Below, one piece after another: positions 1 through 7,537 of a stretch of DNA of 22,657 bases. Each line of letters starts with the position of its first letter. Position 1 is the stretch's first letter. Both the position numbers and the translations under genes were made by a program. Source of the DNA: an uncultured Collinsella sp. (lineage in GTDB: Bacteria > Actinomycetota > Coriobacteriia > Coriobacteriales > Coriobacteriaceae); NCBI GenBank assembly GCA_902470095.1, contig CABRFG010000035.1:1-22657 (forward strand), given 5' to 3'. The notes under the pieces are model-generated. The model was not told the origin of the DNA. It searched no databases and was given only the letters and a program-made list of their open reading frames with translations.

Positions 1-405
1 CGATTCTAGGCGATGGCCCTCCCTTGCTTCTTACACCACGACTGTGCGCGCTACCCCTAAACCAGTCAGGTTGGCTGCTTTAGGGGGCTGTAGGGGACGC
101 TCGGACGTCATTTTGGGTGGTTTTGCCTGCTATTAAAATGGTAACAGTACTCATATTTGCCCTTTTTGCCCACAGACCTTTGAGGTTGCAGCGAAAAGGG
201 CTTGTTTTGAGTGTTTGGGGCAGGCGCGAGGCGCGGAAACGATGTCTGGAGCGGCGGAGCAGTTTGGAATTCATCCGTAGAGGTCTTCATTGGCTGCGCC
301 AGGAGTGCCTCCAGGTGCCGGTACAAAAGGAGTGTCCTTAACTGCCGCAGGGGGCGTCGGCCGTGGCCGACGCCCCCTGCGGGTGTAAGCAGATTTGACT
401 GCGCG
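1..405. other. Non-coding region downstream of the acyltransferase
   Basis: I see no credible gene in this stretch. The short open frames on both strands have no recognisable domain and no good ribosome binding site. It holds an inverted repeat, CCCCTAAA (54-61) with TTTAGGGG (79-86), and a very strong GC hairpin at 345-382. The AT-richer stretch around 130-170 differs in composition from its neighbours. It may be a dispersed intergenic repeat, but copy number cannot be judged from one window. Confidence 0.6.
345..382 (-). terminator. Strong GC hairpin, probable transcription stop of the acyltransferase
   Basis: The arms at 345-362 and 365-382 are perfect 18-base reverse complements; the innermost pairs must open to form a loop. 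It lies 24 bases beyond the stop codon of the minus-strand acyltransferase gene. No T-run follows on either strand, so intrinsic termination is inferred from position and stem strength only. It could equally be an mRNA 3'-end stabiliser or a two-way insulator. Confidence 0.55.
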
Positions 406-2622
406 TTACTTGTCGGTGCCTAGCTTGTGCGGTTTGTAGGCGAGGGCGCTGACGAGTGCATCGGCAGCGGATTTGACAGCTGCCGGCTGCGGATCGTTGA
501 CGTGATCCTCGGGATGCACGGGCAGGTCCTTCTTGACGGCATCGTGGATCAAATTGAGGTACTCAGTCACGCCAGTGGTCGATAGGTGCGTGCCATCGCC
601 ATCGAACAGATCATTGCGGTTGGCACTATATCCGTACCAGTCGATAACGCGTACATTTTTGTAGCGCGTGGCGGCGTTGGCGATAGCCTGGTTCGTGGAC
701 CCGACCCACGGCTGCGGGCTACGCGTGTTTACAAATACGACAATACGCTGCTCGCCGGCGTCGGCCATGATCGCATCGACCTGGGCGTCCGTTACCAAAC
801 CGTTGGTGCCCAGGGCAAAGACCACGATCTTGCCGGCAAGGTTCTGCTGGATATAGCCCTCAAATGTCGCGCGGCCCGCATCAAACTGGCGGCCCTTTTC
901 GGCATCGATATGGCTGTGCGGGAACACGCCGTCAAAGGAATCAACGGCGCGCAGCGACACGGAGTCACCGATCATCAACAGGTCGTAGGAGCCATCGGGG
1001 AAGCCGTCGTTGTCCTTGTCGGTGTCGTCGGCCGCCTGCTGGTCGGTGGGCGCGGTGTTTTTGGCTTCCTTGTTTAGGATTTCGGCGCCCTCGCCGCTCA
1101 GCGCGGATGTGTCGGGCACAAAGATCAGGCCGCCCAGTGCAACGACCAACACGACAGTGCAGGCTGCGCAGACAGGGACGTGCGCGCGTGCCCAGTTGGC
1201 GGGCGTGGTGGTGCCATCGCGGAATTCGGCGACAGTGCGGCCGAAGGCGCCCTTCCTAAACGGTGTTTCGATAAAGCGATAGGAGCACTCGGCTACGGCG
1301 ACCACCACAAGTACCTGCAAGATGTACTGCCACCAGGGCGTATCGCTGATGTTGGCGACCGGGTTCATAAGCAGCAGCAGTGGATAGTGCCACAGATAGA
1401 TACTGTACGAGCGCTTGCCAACCCACACGAGCGGCTCGGCGGACAGCGCGCGGGCAACCATTCCCTGGGGCTGCACGCAGGCCGCGATGACCATGAGCGT
1501 GAGGATGGAGCATAACAGCGTGCCGCCGCGATACTGAAACGCGGTGTAGCCGTTGGTGAGCGCGACCATGGCGGCAAGGCCAACTAGACCCACGACGCCC
1601 AACACATCGATGGATGCGGGCGAGGACCAAAAGCGCACGAGGGCGCTCGGCTGTGCCGGGGTGGTATCGGCTGATTCGTCGACCTTCTTGCCAGGCTTGT
1701 CCTCGGCGTTCTTGCCATGCTTGGCGGCGCCAGCCAGGCGATTGAGTCCCAAACGATGAGCGAGACGCACCGGCGCCAGGTCGCGATCGGGGATAAAGGC
1801 CATCCAGGCACCCAGCAGCAGCGAGAACACGCGGGTGTCGGTGCCGTAGTACACGCGGCTGGGGTCGGCGGCAGGGTTGTAAAGCACCATCATGGCGAGG
1901 GCGGATGCCGCGGCAAGGCCCAGAACCACGCGGCGCGTGTTGGGCTTGCTCACATGCATGGATACCATGGCAAACAGCAGTGGCGGCCAAATCAGGTAGA
2001 ACTGTTCCTCGATGGCAAGCGACCAAAAGTGCGTGAGCGGCGAGGGGTCGCCCAGAGCATTGAAGTACGAGACGTTTTGGGCAATCTGCCACCAGTTGTT
2101 GAAGAACAACAGCGACGGCAGGATGTCGGGGCGCATCTTGGTGAGCATCACGTGGTTAAAGATGGTGCACAGCGCGCAGGTCACGAACACTACCGTTACC
2201 ACGGCGGGGACCAGGCGACGGATGCGGCGAATCCAGAAGCTCTTGAGGTCGATGCGGCCGGTCTTAGCGACTTCGTTGAGCAGCAAGCGCGTGATCAGAT
2301 AGCCCGAAAGCACAAAGAAGATCGTGACGCCGAGCAGGCCGCCCTGAGCCCACGTGAGGTTGAGGTGATAGAGCACCACTGCGACGACGGCAAGCGTGCG
2401 CAGGCCGTCGAGGGCGGGGATATAGCGAGATTTGGGGCGCGTGGGCGCCTGTTCTTTTGCGGCGCTGTTGGTGCGGTCACCCTTGTTGGCGGCCACGCGA
2501 TGAGAGTCTGCGGCGCGGCGCGGCTCGGTGGCTTGTCGGTTAGCGCGCGAACGTTCGTGCGGCGCTCGTTGATCGCTCGCGTGGCGTGAGCTGCGCGAGC
2601 TCGATCGCGGGAATTGTTCCAT
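406..2622 (-). CDS. OatA-like membrane O-acyltransferase with C-terminal SGNH domain
   Basis: This 738-residue protein combines an acyltransferase-3 membrane domain with an extracytoplasmic SGNH esterase/transferase domain, the architecture of OatA-type enzymes that O-acetylate peptidoglycan or other surface glycans. A basic, Arg/Ser-rich cytoplasmic extension of about 65 residues precedes the first conserved block (RYIPALDGLRTLAVV), which is followed by a YHL histidine and by FWSLAIEEQFYLIWP, both family signatures. A charged Lys/Asp-rich linker interrupts the membrane helices. The SGNH part has GDS (Ser554), GTNG (near 605) and a DGTH block with Asp676 and His679, so the catalytic set looks complete. 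It stands alone, divergent from the ribokinase operon. The start ATG has only a weak Shine-Dalgarno (SD) site; a TACAAT-like -10 lies at 2662-2667 on the minus strand. The acceptor (peptidoglycan or other glycan) cannot be told from sequence. Confidence 0.88.
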   Translation of the reverse strand: MEQFPRSSSRSSRHASDQRAPHERSRANRQATEPRRAADSHRVAANKGDRTNSAAKEQAPTRPKSRYIPALDGLRTLAVVAVVLYHLNLTWAQGGLLGVTIFFVLSGYLITRLLLNEVAKTGRIDLKSFWIRRIRRLVPAVVTVVFVTCALCTIFNHVMLTKMRPDILPSLLFFNNWWQIAQNVSYFNALGDPSPLTHFWSLAIEEQFYLIWPPLLFAMVSMHVSKPNTRRVVLGLAAASALAMMVLYNPAADPSRVYYGTDTRVFSLLLGAWMAFIPDRDLAPVRLAHRLGLNRLAGAAKHGKNAEDKPGKKVDESADTTPAQPSALVRFWSSPASIDVLGVVGLVGLAAMVALTNGYTAFQYRGGTLLCSILTLMVIAACVQPQGMVARALSAEPLVWVGKRSYSIYLWHYPLLLLMNPVANISDTPWWQYILQVLVVVAVAECSYRFIETPFRKGAFGRTVAEFRDGTTTPANWARAHVPVCAACTVVLVVALGGLIFVPDTSALSGEGAEILNKEAKNTAPTDQQAADDTDKDNDGFPDGSYDLLMIGDSVSLRAVDSFDGVFPHSHIDAEKGRQFDAGRATFEGYIQQNLAGKIVVFALGTNGLVTDAQVDAIMADAGEQRIVVFVNTRSPQPWVGSTNQAIANAATRYKNVRVIDWYGYSANRNDLFDGDGTHLSTTGVTEYLNLIHDAVKKDLPVHPEDHVNDPQPAAVKSAADALVSALAYKPHKLGTDK

Positions 2623-2715
2623 AAAACTTCATCCAATGACGAGAATAATCAGCACGCCTTCATTGTAGCCGCCTGCTCCTGTGAATGCTTGCTGCCGGTG
2701 CAAGCTCAAGCGCGC

Positions 2716-2745
2716 GTTCACATCAAAGTGAACTAAAGTTATAGA
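2716..2745 (+). promoter_or_regulatory. Promoter of the nucleoside salvage operon with operator palindrome
   Basis: A -35 TTCACA (2717-2722) and a -10 TATAGA (2740-2745) are separated by exactly 17 bases, about 65 bases before the ribokinase start. The -35 lies inside a perfect inverted repeat, GTTCAC-N6-GTGAAC (2716-2733), which would suit a dimeric repressor. The regulator is not encoded beside it. Confidence 0.6.
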
Positions 2746-2808
2746 GGCGCGAGAGCGCACGATTGACGGCCAACAGCGGGTGCAGATCTCGCGGACGAGG
2801 AGGTTTCC

Positions 2809-3804
2809 ATGGCAGATTGCGGCATCGTTGCGGTGTTCGGCAGCATGAACATGGACCTTTCGGTGGCGTGCGAGCGCATGCCGCGTGCGGGCGAGACCGT
2901 CAGCGGCAGCGGGTTTATCACTAATGCCGGCGGCAAAGGCGCCAACCAGGCCGTAGCTGCCGTGCGCATGGGCGCGTGCACGCACATGATCGGCGCGGTC
3001 GGCTGCGACGCATTTGGCACGTCGCTCGTGGCGGGGCTCCAAGACGCCGGCGTGGACTGTGGCCTTATAGCGCGTCGCGATGATGTGGAGACGGGAACGG
3101 CGACCATCATTCGCTGCGAGGGCGACAACCGCATCGTGCTGTCACCGGGCGCCAACCATGCGCTTGCGGGCGAGGACGTTGCCTGCGCGCTGAGACGTCT
3201 GGTGGCCGATGAACTCGATGGTGACGCCAGCAAGATTGCCCCGGCTGCCGGAAGCGTCTTTATCGCCCAGGGTGAATGTGACCTTGCAGCGACGGCCGAG
3301 GCGCTTGTTTGCGCTCACGAGCTCGGGTTCTATACATTCTTTAATCCAGCGCCTGCCTGCGAGTTGCCTGCGGAGGCCTGGCCTGCGGTCGACCTGGTCT
3401 GCCCCAACGAGACTGAGTGCCAGATGCTGACGGGCATCTTGCCCGCGGATGATGCGAGCTGCGTCGCGGCACTCAACGCCCTGCTCGCCAAAGGTGCCGG
3501 AGCTGCGGTCATCACGTTGGGCGGCGCCGGGTCGGTTACGCTCGGCGACGACGGCGAGCCGCTGCGCATGCCGGCGCTTTCGAGCGCGGTGGTCGATACG
3601 ACGGCCGCGGGCGATACGTTTATCGGTGCGCTTGCTGCGGCTCGTCTGGAGGGCCTGCCGCTCTTTGAGTGCATGGCGGCGGGTGCACGCGCCTCGGCGG
3701 TGACGGTGTCGCGCTTGGGCGCACAGCAGTCGATTCCCACGCGTGCCGAAGTTGATCGTGTGTTTGATTTAGACGATTTAGTACAAAACGGAGAAGCGGA
3801 GTAG
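2809..3804 (+). CDS. rbsK: Ribokinase (PfkB family)
   Basis: This 331-residue PfkB-family sugar kinase most likely phosphorylates D-ribose to ribose 5-phosphate in the cytoplasm. Near the N-terminus is the family pattern GSMNMDLSV followed by GGKGANQAVAAVRMG, the substrate-binding di-glycine region. Near the C-terminus is DTTAAGDTFIGAL, the second PfkB signature, with the anion-hole glycines and the catalytic Asp of AAGD. Length fits ribokinases (about 300-330). The start is well supported by GAGGAGG at 2797-2803, 5 bases from the ATG. Only 4 bases separate it from the nucleoside hydrolase gene, so the two are an operon: the hydrolase releases ribose and this kinase captures it. Another PfkB substrate is possible, but the neighbour makes ribose the best assignment. 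Confidence 0.88.
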   Translation: MADCGIVAVFGSMNMDLSVACERMPRAGETVSGSGFITNAGGKGANQAVAAVRMGACTHMIGAVGCDAFGTSLVAGLQDAGVDCGLIARRDDVETGTATIIRCEGDNRIVLSPGANHALAGEDVACALRRLVADELDGDASKIAPAAGSVFIAQGECDLAATAEALVCAHELGFYTFFNPAPACELPAEAWPAVDLVCPNETECQMLTGILPADDASCVAALNALLAKGAGAAVITLGGAGSVTLGDDGEPLRMPALSSAVVDTTAAGDTFIGALAAARLEGLPLFECMAAGARASAVTVSRLGAQQSIPTRAEVDRVFDLDDLVQNGEAE

Positions 3805-3808
3805 AACA

Positions 3809-4783
3809 ATGGCAATCAAGAAGCTGATCCTTGATCTGGATATGGGTGTGGACGATGCGATGGCGCTTGCCTATGCCATCGCGAGCCCCGAGGTTGAGCT
3901 CGTGGGCATCACCACGTGTTTTGGCAACGTGCGCGTCGACCAGTCGGCGCATAACTGCTTGGCGGTGCTCGACCTGTTGGGTCGCCCCGAGGTGCCGGTG
4001 TACCTGGGCGCCGATCGTCCCATAAAGGCGACCGAGCCCTATACGCCGCCGGCGTCCACCACGCTCATCCACGGCAAGAATGGCATTGGTGGCGCAAGCG
4101 TGCCCGCCTCGCCGTACGAGCCGGTGGGCGCGACGACGGCCGAAGGCAACGCGGCGGTCGATTACCTGATCGATGCCGCGCGCACCTATGGCCCCGACCT
4201 GGTCTACGTGGCAACCGGTCCGCTTTCCAACTTGGCGCTTGCCCTGGAGCGCGATGCGGCGGCGATGATGTCTATCGGTCGCGTGGTGGTGATGGGCGGT
4301 GCCCTGACCGTGCCCGGTAACGTGAGTGCGGGTGCCGAGGCCAACATGGCGAGCGACCCCGAGGCCGCTGACGCCGTGCTGCGCTCGGGCCGCAAACTCA
4401 CCATGGTTGGTCTTGACGTGACGCATCGCGTGGTGCTGACGCGCCGCGACATTGCCGGTTGGACGGGCTCGGGCACCATGGCGGGCTGCGCATTTGCGAG
4501 TATGGTCGAGCACTACATTGGCTCGTACGAGATGAACGCCCCTTACCTGGGCGGCTGCGCGCTGCACGATCCGCTTGCCGTTGCCGTGGCGATTGATCCC
4601 ACGCTCGTGGGCGCACTTGGTTGCAACTTGCGCGTCGACCTGCTCGGCGAGTATCGCGGCCGCACTATCTGCGACGAGCATCGCCTGTCCGACCCCGACA
4701 AGAGCGCGCTTGTGGCACTCACCGTGGACGCCCCGCGCTTTCTGTCCGAGTTCAAGGCGCGCATGGCCCGCATCCTAGGCTAG
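3809..4783 (+). CDS. Inosine/uridine-preferring-type nucleoside hydrolase
   Basis: This 324-residue protein belongs to the calcium-dependent nucleoside N-ribohydrolases, which cleave nucleosides to free base and ribose. The N-terminal metal-binding aspartate cluster is DLDMGVDDAMALA, a variant of the usual DTDPGIDDA. GPLSNLALAL, the TNxA-like MASDPEAADAVL region, a DVTHRVVLTRRD block and a late HDPLAVAVAIDP block carrying the active-site His follow in family order. Start is set by CGGAG just upstream (3797-3801), overlapping the ribokinase stop. The gene is co-transcribed with the kinase, so ribose would be phosphorylated at once. The purine or pyrimidine preference cannot be read from the sequence. 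No nucleoside transporter is adjacent. Confidence 0.88.
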   Translation: MAIKKLILDLDMGVDDAMALAYAIASPEVELVGITTCFGNVRVDQSAHNCLAVLDLLGRPEVPVYLGADRPIKATEPYTPPASTTLIHGKNGIGGASVPASPYEPVGATTAEGNAAVDYLIDAARTYGPDLVYVATGPLSNLALALERDAAAMMSIGRVVVMGGALTVPGNVSAGAEANMASDPEAADAVLRSGRKLTMVGLDVTHRVVLTRRDIAGWTGSGTMAGCAFASMVEHYIGSYEMNAPYLGGCALHDPLAVAVAIDPTLVGALGCNLRVDLLGEYRGRTICDEHRLSDPDKSALVALTVDAPRFLSEFKARMARILG

Positions 4784-4880
4784 GCTCGGGATCGAAGCAC
4801 GCCCATCTGCTCGATGTGGCCGCTGGCGGGCCGACATCTACCGTTCGCCAGCCCGATGGTCCCCGGGGCGGGGAGAGCGC

Positions 4881-4886
4881 TATAAT
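4881..4886 (+). promoter_or_regulatory. Probable -10 box of the beta-glucoside operon
   Basis: A perfect TATAAT lies 15 bases before the antiterminator RNA site at 4901, which would place the transcript start just upstream of that site, as in LicT/BglG-controlled leaders. No convincing -35 is seen at the expected distance, so activator help or a weak promoter is possible. Confidence 0.55.
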
Positions 4887-4900
4887 GCATTCTGCATCTT

Positions 4901-4930
4901 GGATTGTTACTCCTGTGTGGAGGCATGCCC
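4901..4930 (+). promoter_or_regulatory. RAT (ribonucleic antiterminator) site for a LicT/BglG protein
   Basis: The 30-base element starts GGATTGTTACT and ends AGGCATGCCC, with a CTCC/GGAG apical stem between. This matches the known RAT pattern (GGATTGTTACT, variable stem-loop, AGGCAAAACC) bound by BglG/LicT proteins. It precedes a terminator and the gene for such a protein, so autoregulation by antitermination is the natural reading. Confidence 0.85.
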
Positions 4931-4946
4931 AAGAGCAATACAACAC

Positions 4947-4969
4947 GGATTGTTACGTAAGGCATGACC
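4947..4969 (+). promoter_or_regulatory. Second, shortened RAT-like site overlapping the terminator
   Basis: GGATTGTTAC is repeated at 4947-4956 and followed by GTA and AGGCATGACC. It is therefore nearly the first RAT with 7 apical bases removed. Its right half is also the left arm of the terminator at 4959-5003, the overlap expected of a functional antiterminator. Whether such a short version can fold and bind protein is uncertain. Confidence 0.6.
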
Positions 4970-5003
4970 GCAATAGCACTGCTATTGGCTATCATGCCTT
5001 TTT
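4959..5003 (+). terminator. Leader terminator of the beta-glucoside operon
   Basis: AAGGCATGA (4959-4967) pairs perfectly with TCATGCCTT (4992-5000). An inner stem CAATAGC/GCTATTG closes the loop and the right arm runs into a T-run ending at 5003. It sits between the RAT sites and the antiterminator gene, so it would block transcription without active antiterminator protein. Confidence 0.88.
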
Positions 5004-5032
5004 CTGTGAGTGTTCTTGAAAGGAGGTTCACC

Positions 5033-5872
5033 ATGCTTGCAATTAAAAAGCTTAACAACAACGCGGTTCTTTGCCGTGACGGACAGGGGCGAGATGTCAT
5101 CGCCATGGGCAGGGGCGTCGGTTTCGGCGGAGATTTTCCTCGAGAGCTCCCTCTTTCTAAAATCGAGCATACGTTTTACGACATTGATCCTAAAGGACAA
5201 GATGTCATGAGGGATCTTCCCTCGGATATCGTGATGTTTGCGGCGAAAGTTATGGACATCGTTGCCAACGAACTGCCCTACGACCTCTCGACCAATGCGA
5301 CGCTGTTCATGGCTGATCACCTGTCGTTTGCCGTTGCGCGAGCCCAAAAGGGGGTCCGCATCGCGATGCCTCTTGCCTATGAAGTGCGGGAGACGTATCC
5401 GAAGGAATACAAGGCTGCCCAGTTTATCGTCATGCGACTCGAGAAGGAGCTCGGAGAGCGGCTTCCCAAGGATGAGATTGCCAGTATTGCGATGAATCTC
5501 GTGAACGCACGGGTTGTTGAAGCCGTCAAAGCCACGGCCGAGCCCGCAAAGCAGTTCGACGATATGCTCGAGGACGTTATCGAGATTCTCGAAAGCGATT
5601 TCCGCATTATTGTCGACCGCGATTCCTTTGATTTCACCCGCTTCGCCACGCATCTGCGGTACCTGTTCAAGCGCATTCAAGCCGGCGAGTCGCTGAACAG
5701 CGCCAACATGCAGATGTACAAGAACTTTCGTGAGGAGTTTCCGCAGTTGGCAGAGTGCGTGAAGCATATCGGTTCCTATTGTCGTGAAACGTGGGACGCC
5801 ACGCTCTCCGAGGAGGAGGAACTCTATCTGATGATCCATCTCAACCGGATCATCTCCAAAAAAGGATTGTAA
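5033..5872 (+). CDS. licT: LicT/BglG-family transcriptional antiterminator
   Basis: This 279-residue protein has an N-terminal RNA-binding CAT domain (about 1-55; IKKLNNNAVL...VIAMGRGVGF) and two PTS regulation domains (PRD1 about 65-170, PRD2 about 175-279). It should bind the RAT sites in its own leader and prevent termination when beta-glucoside is available. PRD histidines are visible at His96 (ADHLSFA), His207 (ATHLRYLF) and His269 (LMIHLNRI). At the second PRD1 position, where LicT-type proteins have IALHIVNA, this protein reads IAMNLVNA, so that His is Asn155. The ATG at 5033 follows AAAGGAGG; an upstream in-frame start at 4964 lies inside the terminator and is unlikely. The gene leads the operon with EIIBC and 6-phospho-beta-glucosidase, whose EIIB and HPr partners would control it by phosphorylation. 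Confidence 0.93.
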   Translation: MLAIKKLNNNAVLCRDGQGRDVIAMGRGVGFGGDFPRELPLSKIEHTFYDIDPKGQDVMRDLPSDIVMFAAKVMDIVANELPYDLSTNATLFMADHLSFAVARAQKGVRIAMPLAYEVRETYPKEYKAAQFIVMRLEKELGERLPKDEIASIAMNLVNARVVEAVKATAEPAKQFDDMLEDVIEILESDFRIIVDRDSFDFTRFATHLRYLFKRIQAGESLNSANMQMYKNFREEFPQLAECVKHIGSYCRETWDATLSEEEELYLMIHLNRIISKKGL

Positions 5873-5942
5873 CCCGTAGCCATTCGGGGCATGACCTTTG
5901 CCGATTCGAACAGTAAGCCAAGATTGTGCAAAGGAGCCAATG

Positions 5943-7391
5943 ATGGCAAATTACAAAAAGGTGGCAGAGCAGATTCTCTCCACTGTGGGCGGGGCGGAAA
6001 ACGTGGCTTCGGTTACGCATTGCATGACGCGCCTGCGCTTCAACCTCAAGGATGAAAGCCTCTCGAATGATGAGAAGCTTGAGGACATCTCGTCTATCAT
6101 CAGCGTCGTGCACGCCGGAGGGCAGGTGCAGCTGGTGGTCGGGCCCACGGTCGACAAGGTCTACGACGAGGTTTGTAAGCAGGGCGGATTCGAGGTCACG
6201 GCATCGATTGACGAGGAACTCGATGGCCCTCAGCTTAGCTGGAAGGAGCGCTTGGCGCCCAAGCACCTCTTCAATCAGCTGCTCGATGCCGTGAGCGGCG
6301 CTATCACCCCGATCCTTCCGATCTTTTGTGTCGCCGGTATCTTCAAGATGCTCGTTATTCTGTTTGGGCCCGAAGGCGCCGGTTTTATGTCCGAAACGAG
6401 CGACCTGTATCGGATCCTTTCCCTGGTGGGCGATGCGGCGTATTACTACTTCCCGGTGTTTGCCGCCTATAGCTCGGCTAAGAAGTTCAAAACGAGTCCT
6501 GTGCTGGCACTGCTCATCGCTGTTGTGATGATTTATCCCGACATGCTCGCTATTGTTGAGGACGGAAAGCCTTTCAGCGTCTTCGGCATCCCCATGCAGC
6601 TCGTCAACTACACCCAGGCTGTTCTTCCGGTCATCTTGATCACCTGGGCCCAGTCCTATGTTGAGCGCTTCTTTAAGAAGATCTCGCCTGATATGTTGCG
6701 CATTCTGATCGTACCCGTGGGTACGGTGCTCGTGATGTTGCCGGTCGCGCTGTGCCTCTGCGGCCCTGCCGTCCAATTTGTCATGGGCCTTGTGGCCGAT
6801 TTCATCATTTGGCTCGCCTCTGTTGCCGGTCCCGCTGCGACCGCGGTTATCGGCGCATTCTGGAATCTGATCATCGCCACCGGCATGCACGTGCCGATCT
6901 ATACCGCCATATTGCCCGCCGCGCTCCAGAACGGTTACGACGCCATCTTATACCCCGGCACCGCGGTTGTAGCCTACACCACGCTTGCCATCGCGCTCGC
7001 CTATGGCCTGCGCGCTAAGGGCAAGGAGAGTCGAGCCACGGGCTGGAACTTGTTCATCACCTATGCCTTCGGTCGCGTGAGTGAGCCCATCATCTACGGC
7101 ATCCTGTTTCGCGACAAGAAGGCTCTTGCCTGGAACATGATTGGTGGTGCTGTCGGTGGTCTGCTGGTAAGCCTTCTTCATGCCAACGTCTATATCTTCA
7201 CTGGCGTTGGTTTCCCATGGATGAACGTGCTCATGTTTGCTCAGGATATCATCCCTGGCACCATCGGGTGTCTTGCTGGCGCTGCCGTGACGTTTGCGTT
7301 GGCGATGATTTTTGGATTTGAAGGACAGGAGAAGATGCCGTTGAAGTCCAAGAGCGGCGATTCTGAGGCCGTTGAATCCGTCGAGGCATAA
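5943..7391 (+). CDS. PTS beta-glucoside-type transporter, EIIBC component
   Basis: This 482-residue protein is the membrane permease and phosphotransfer unit of a glucose/glucoside-family PTS. The EIIB domain (about 1-80) shows SVTHCMTRLRFNL with the phosphorylated Cys at residue 27. The EIIC domain (about 105-460) has many hydrophobic helices, starting with a VSGAITPILPIF block, and a GMHVPIYTAI segment at the place of the usual GLHWG motif. FGRVSEPIIYG stands for the usual GITEPAIYG. There is no C-terminal EIIA domain, unlike BglF-type proteins of about 620 residues, so phosphate must come from a separate EIIA. Two adjacent ATGs exist; 5943 has better spacing from GGAG at 5933-5936. It follows the antiterminator gene and precedes the phospho-glucosidase that would act on its product. 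The exact glucoside is unknown. Confidence 0.92.
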   Translation: MANYKKVAEQILSTVGGAENVASVTHCMTRLRFNLKDESLSNDEKLEDISSIISVVHAGGQVQLVVGPTVDKVYDEVCKQGGFEVTASIDEELDGPQLSWKERLAPKHLFNQLLDAVSGAITPILPIFCVAGIFKMLVILFGPEGAGFMSETSDLYRILSLVGDAAYYYFPVFAAYSSAKKFKTSPVLALLIAVVMIYPDMLAIVEDGKPFSVFGIPMQLVNYTQAVLPVILITWAQSYVERFFKKISPDMLRILIVPVGTVLVMLPVALCLCGPAVQFVMGLVADFIIWLASVAGPAATAVIGAFWNLIIATGMHVPIYTAILPAALQNGYDAILYPGTAVVAYTTLAIALAYGLRAKGKESRATGWNLFITYAFGRVSEPIIYGILFRDKKALAWNMIGGAVGGLLVSLLHANVYIFTGVGFPWMNVLMFAQDIIPGTIGCLAGAAVTFALAMIFGFEGQEKMPLKSKSGDSEAVESVEA

Positions 7392-7419
7392 GAGGCTACT
7401 ACACAAATATGCTCCCCAG

Positions 7420-7473
7420 CCGTTGCGCGGTCCGACCCCTTGGCCGCGCAACGGTACTGTGCTGTTGCGCGGC
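7420..7473 (+). promoter_or_regulatory. Intergenic hairpin with a duplicated arm, EIIBC to glucosidase
   Basis: CCGTTGCGCGG (7420-7430) pairs perfectly with CCGCGCAACGG (7445-7455). A second copy of the left arm core, GTTGCGCGG, lies at 7465-7473, so the middle arm can pair either way. No T-run follows. It may be an mRNA processing or stability element that sets expression of the glucosidase relative to the permease; function is inferred. Confidence 0.5.
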
Positions 7474-7537
7474 ACTTGCCGAGTCCGTTGCGTTCGACAG
7501 TGTGGGCCGGGAATTTGATAGAAAGGACGACACCATA

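Noticed and set aside
3620..4681. Open frame of about 353 codons on the minus strand opposite the nucleoside hydrolase
   Set aside because: Antisense to a recognised enzyme gene, His/Arg-rich without motifs, and no ribosome binding site.
4964..5032. Earlier start for the antiterminator protein at 4964
   Set aside because: It would begin within the terminator stem, has no SD and adds 23 residues before the conserved IKKLNNN start of the CAT domain.
7409..7537. Earlier start for the first GH1 glucosidase at 7409
   Set aside because: It would translate through the switchable hairpin and add 43 residues not found in GH1 enzymes; ATG 7538 has a good SD and the family N-terminus.
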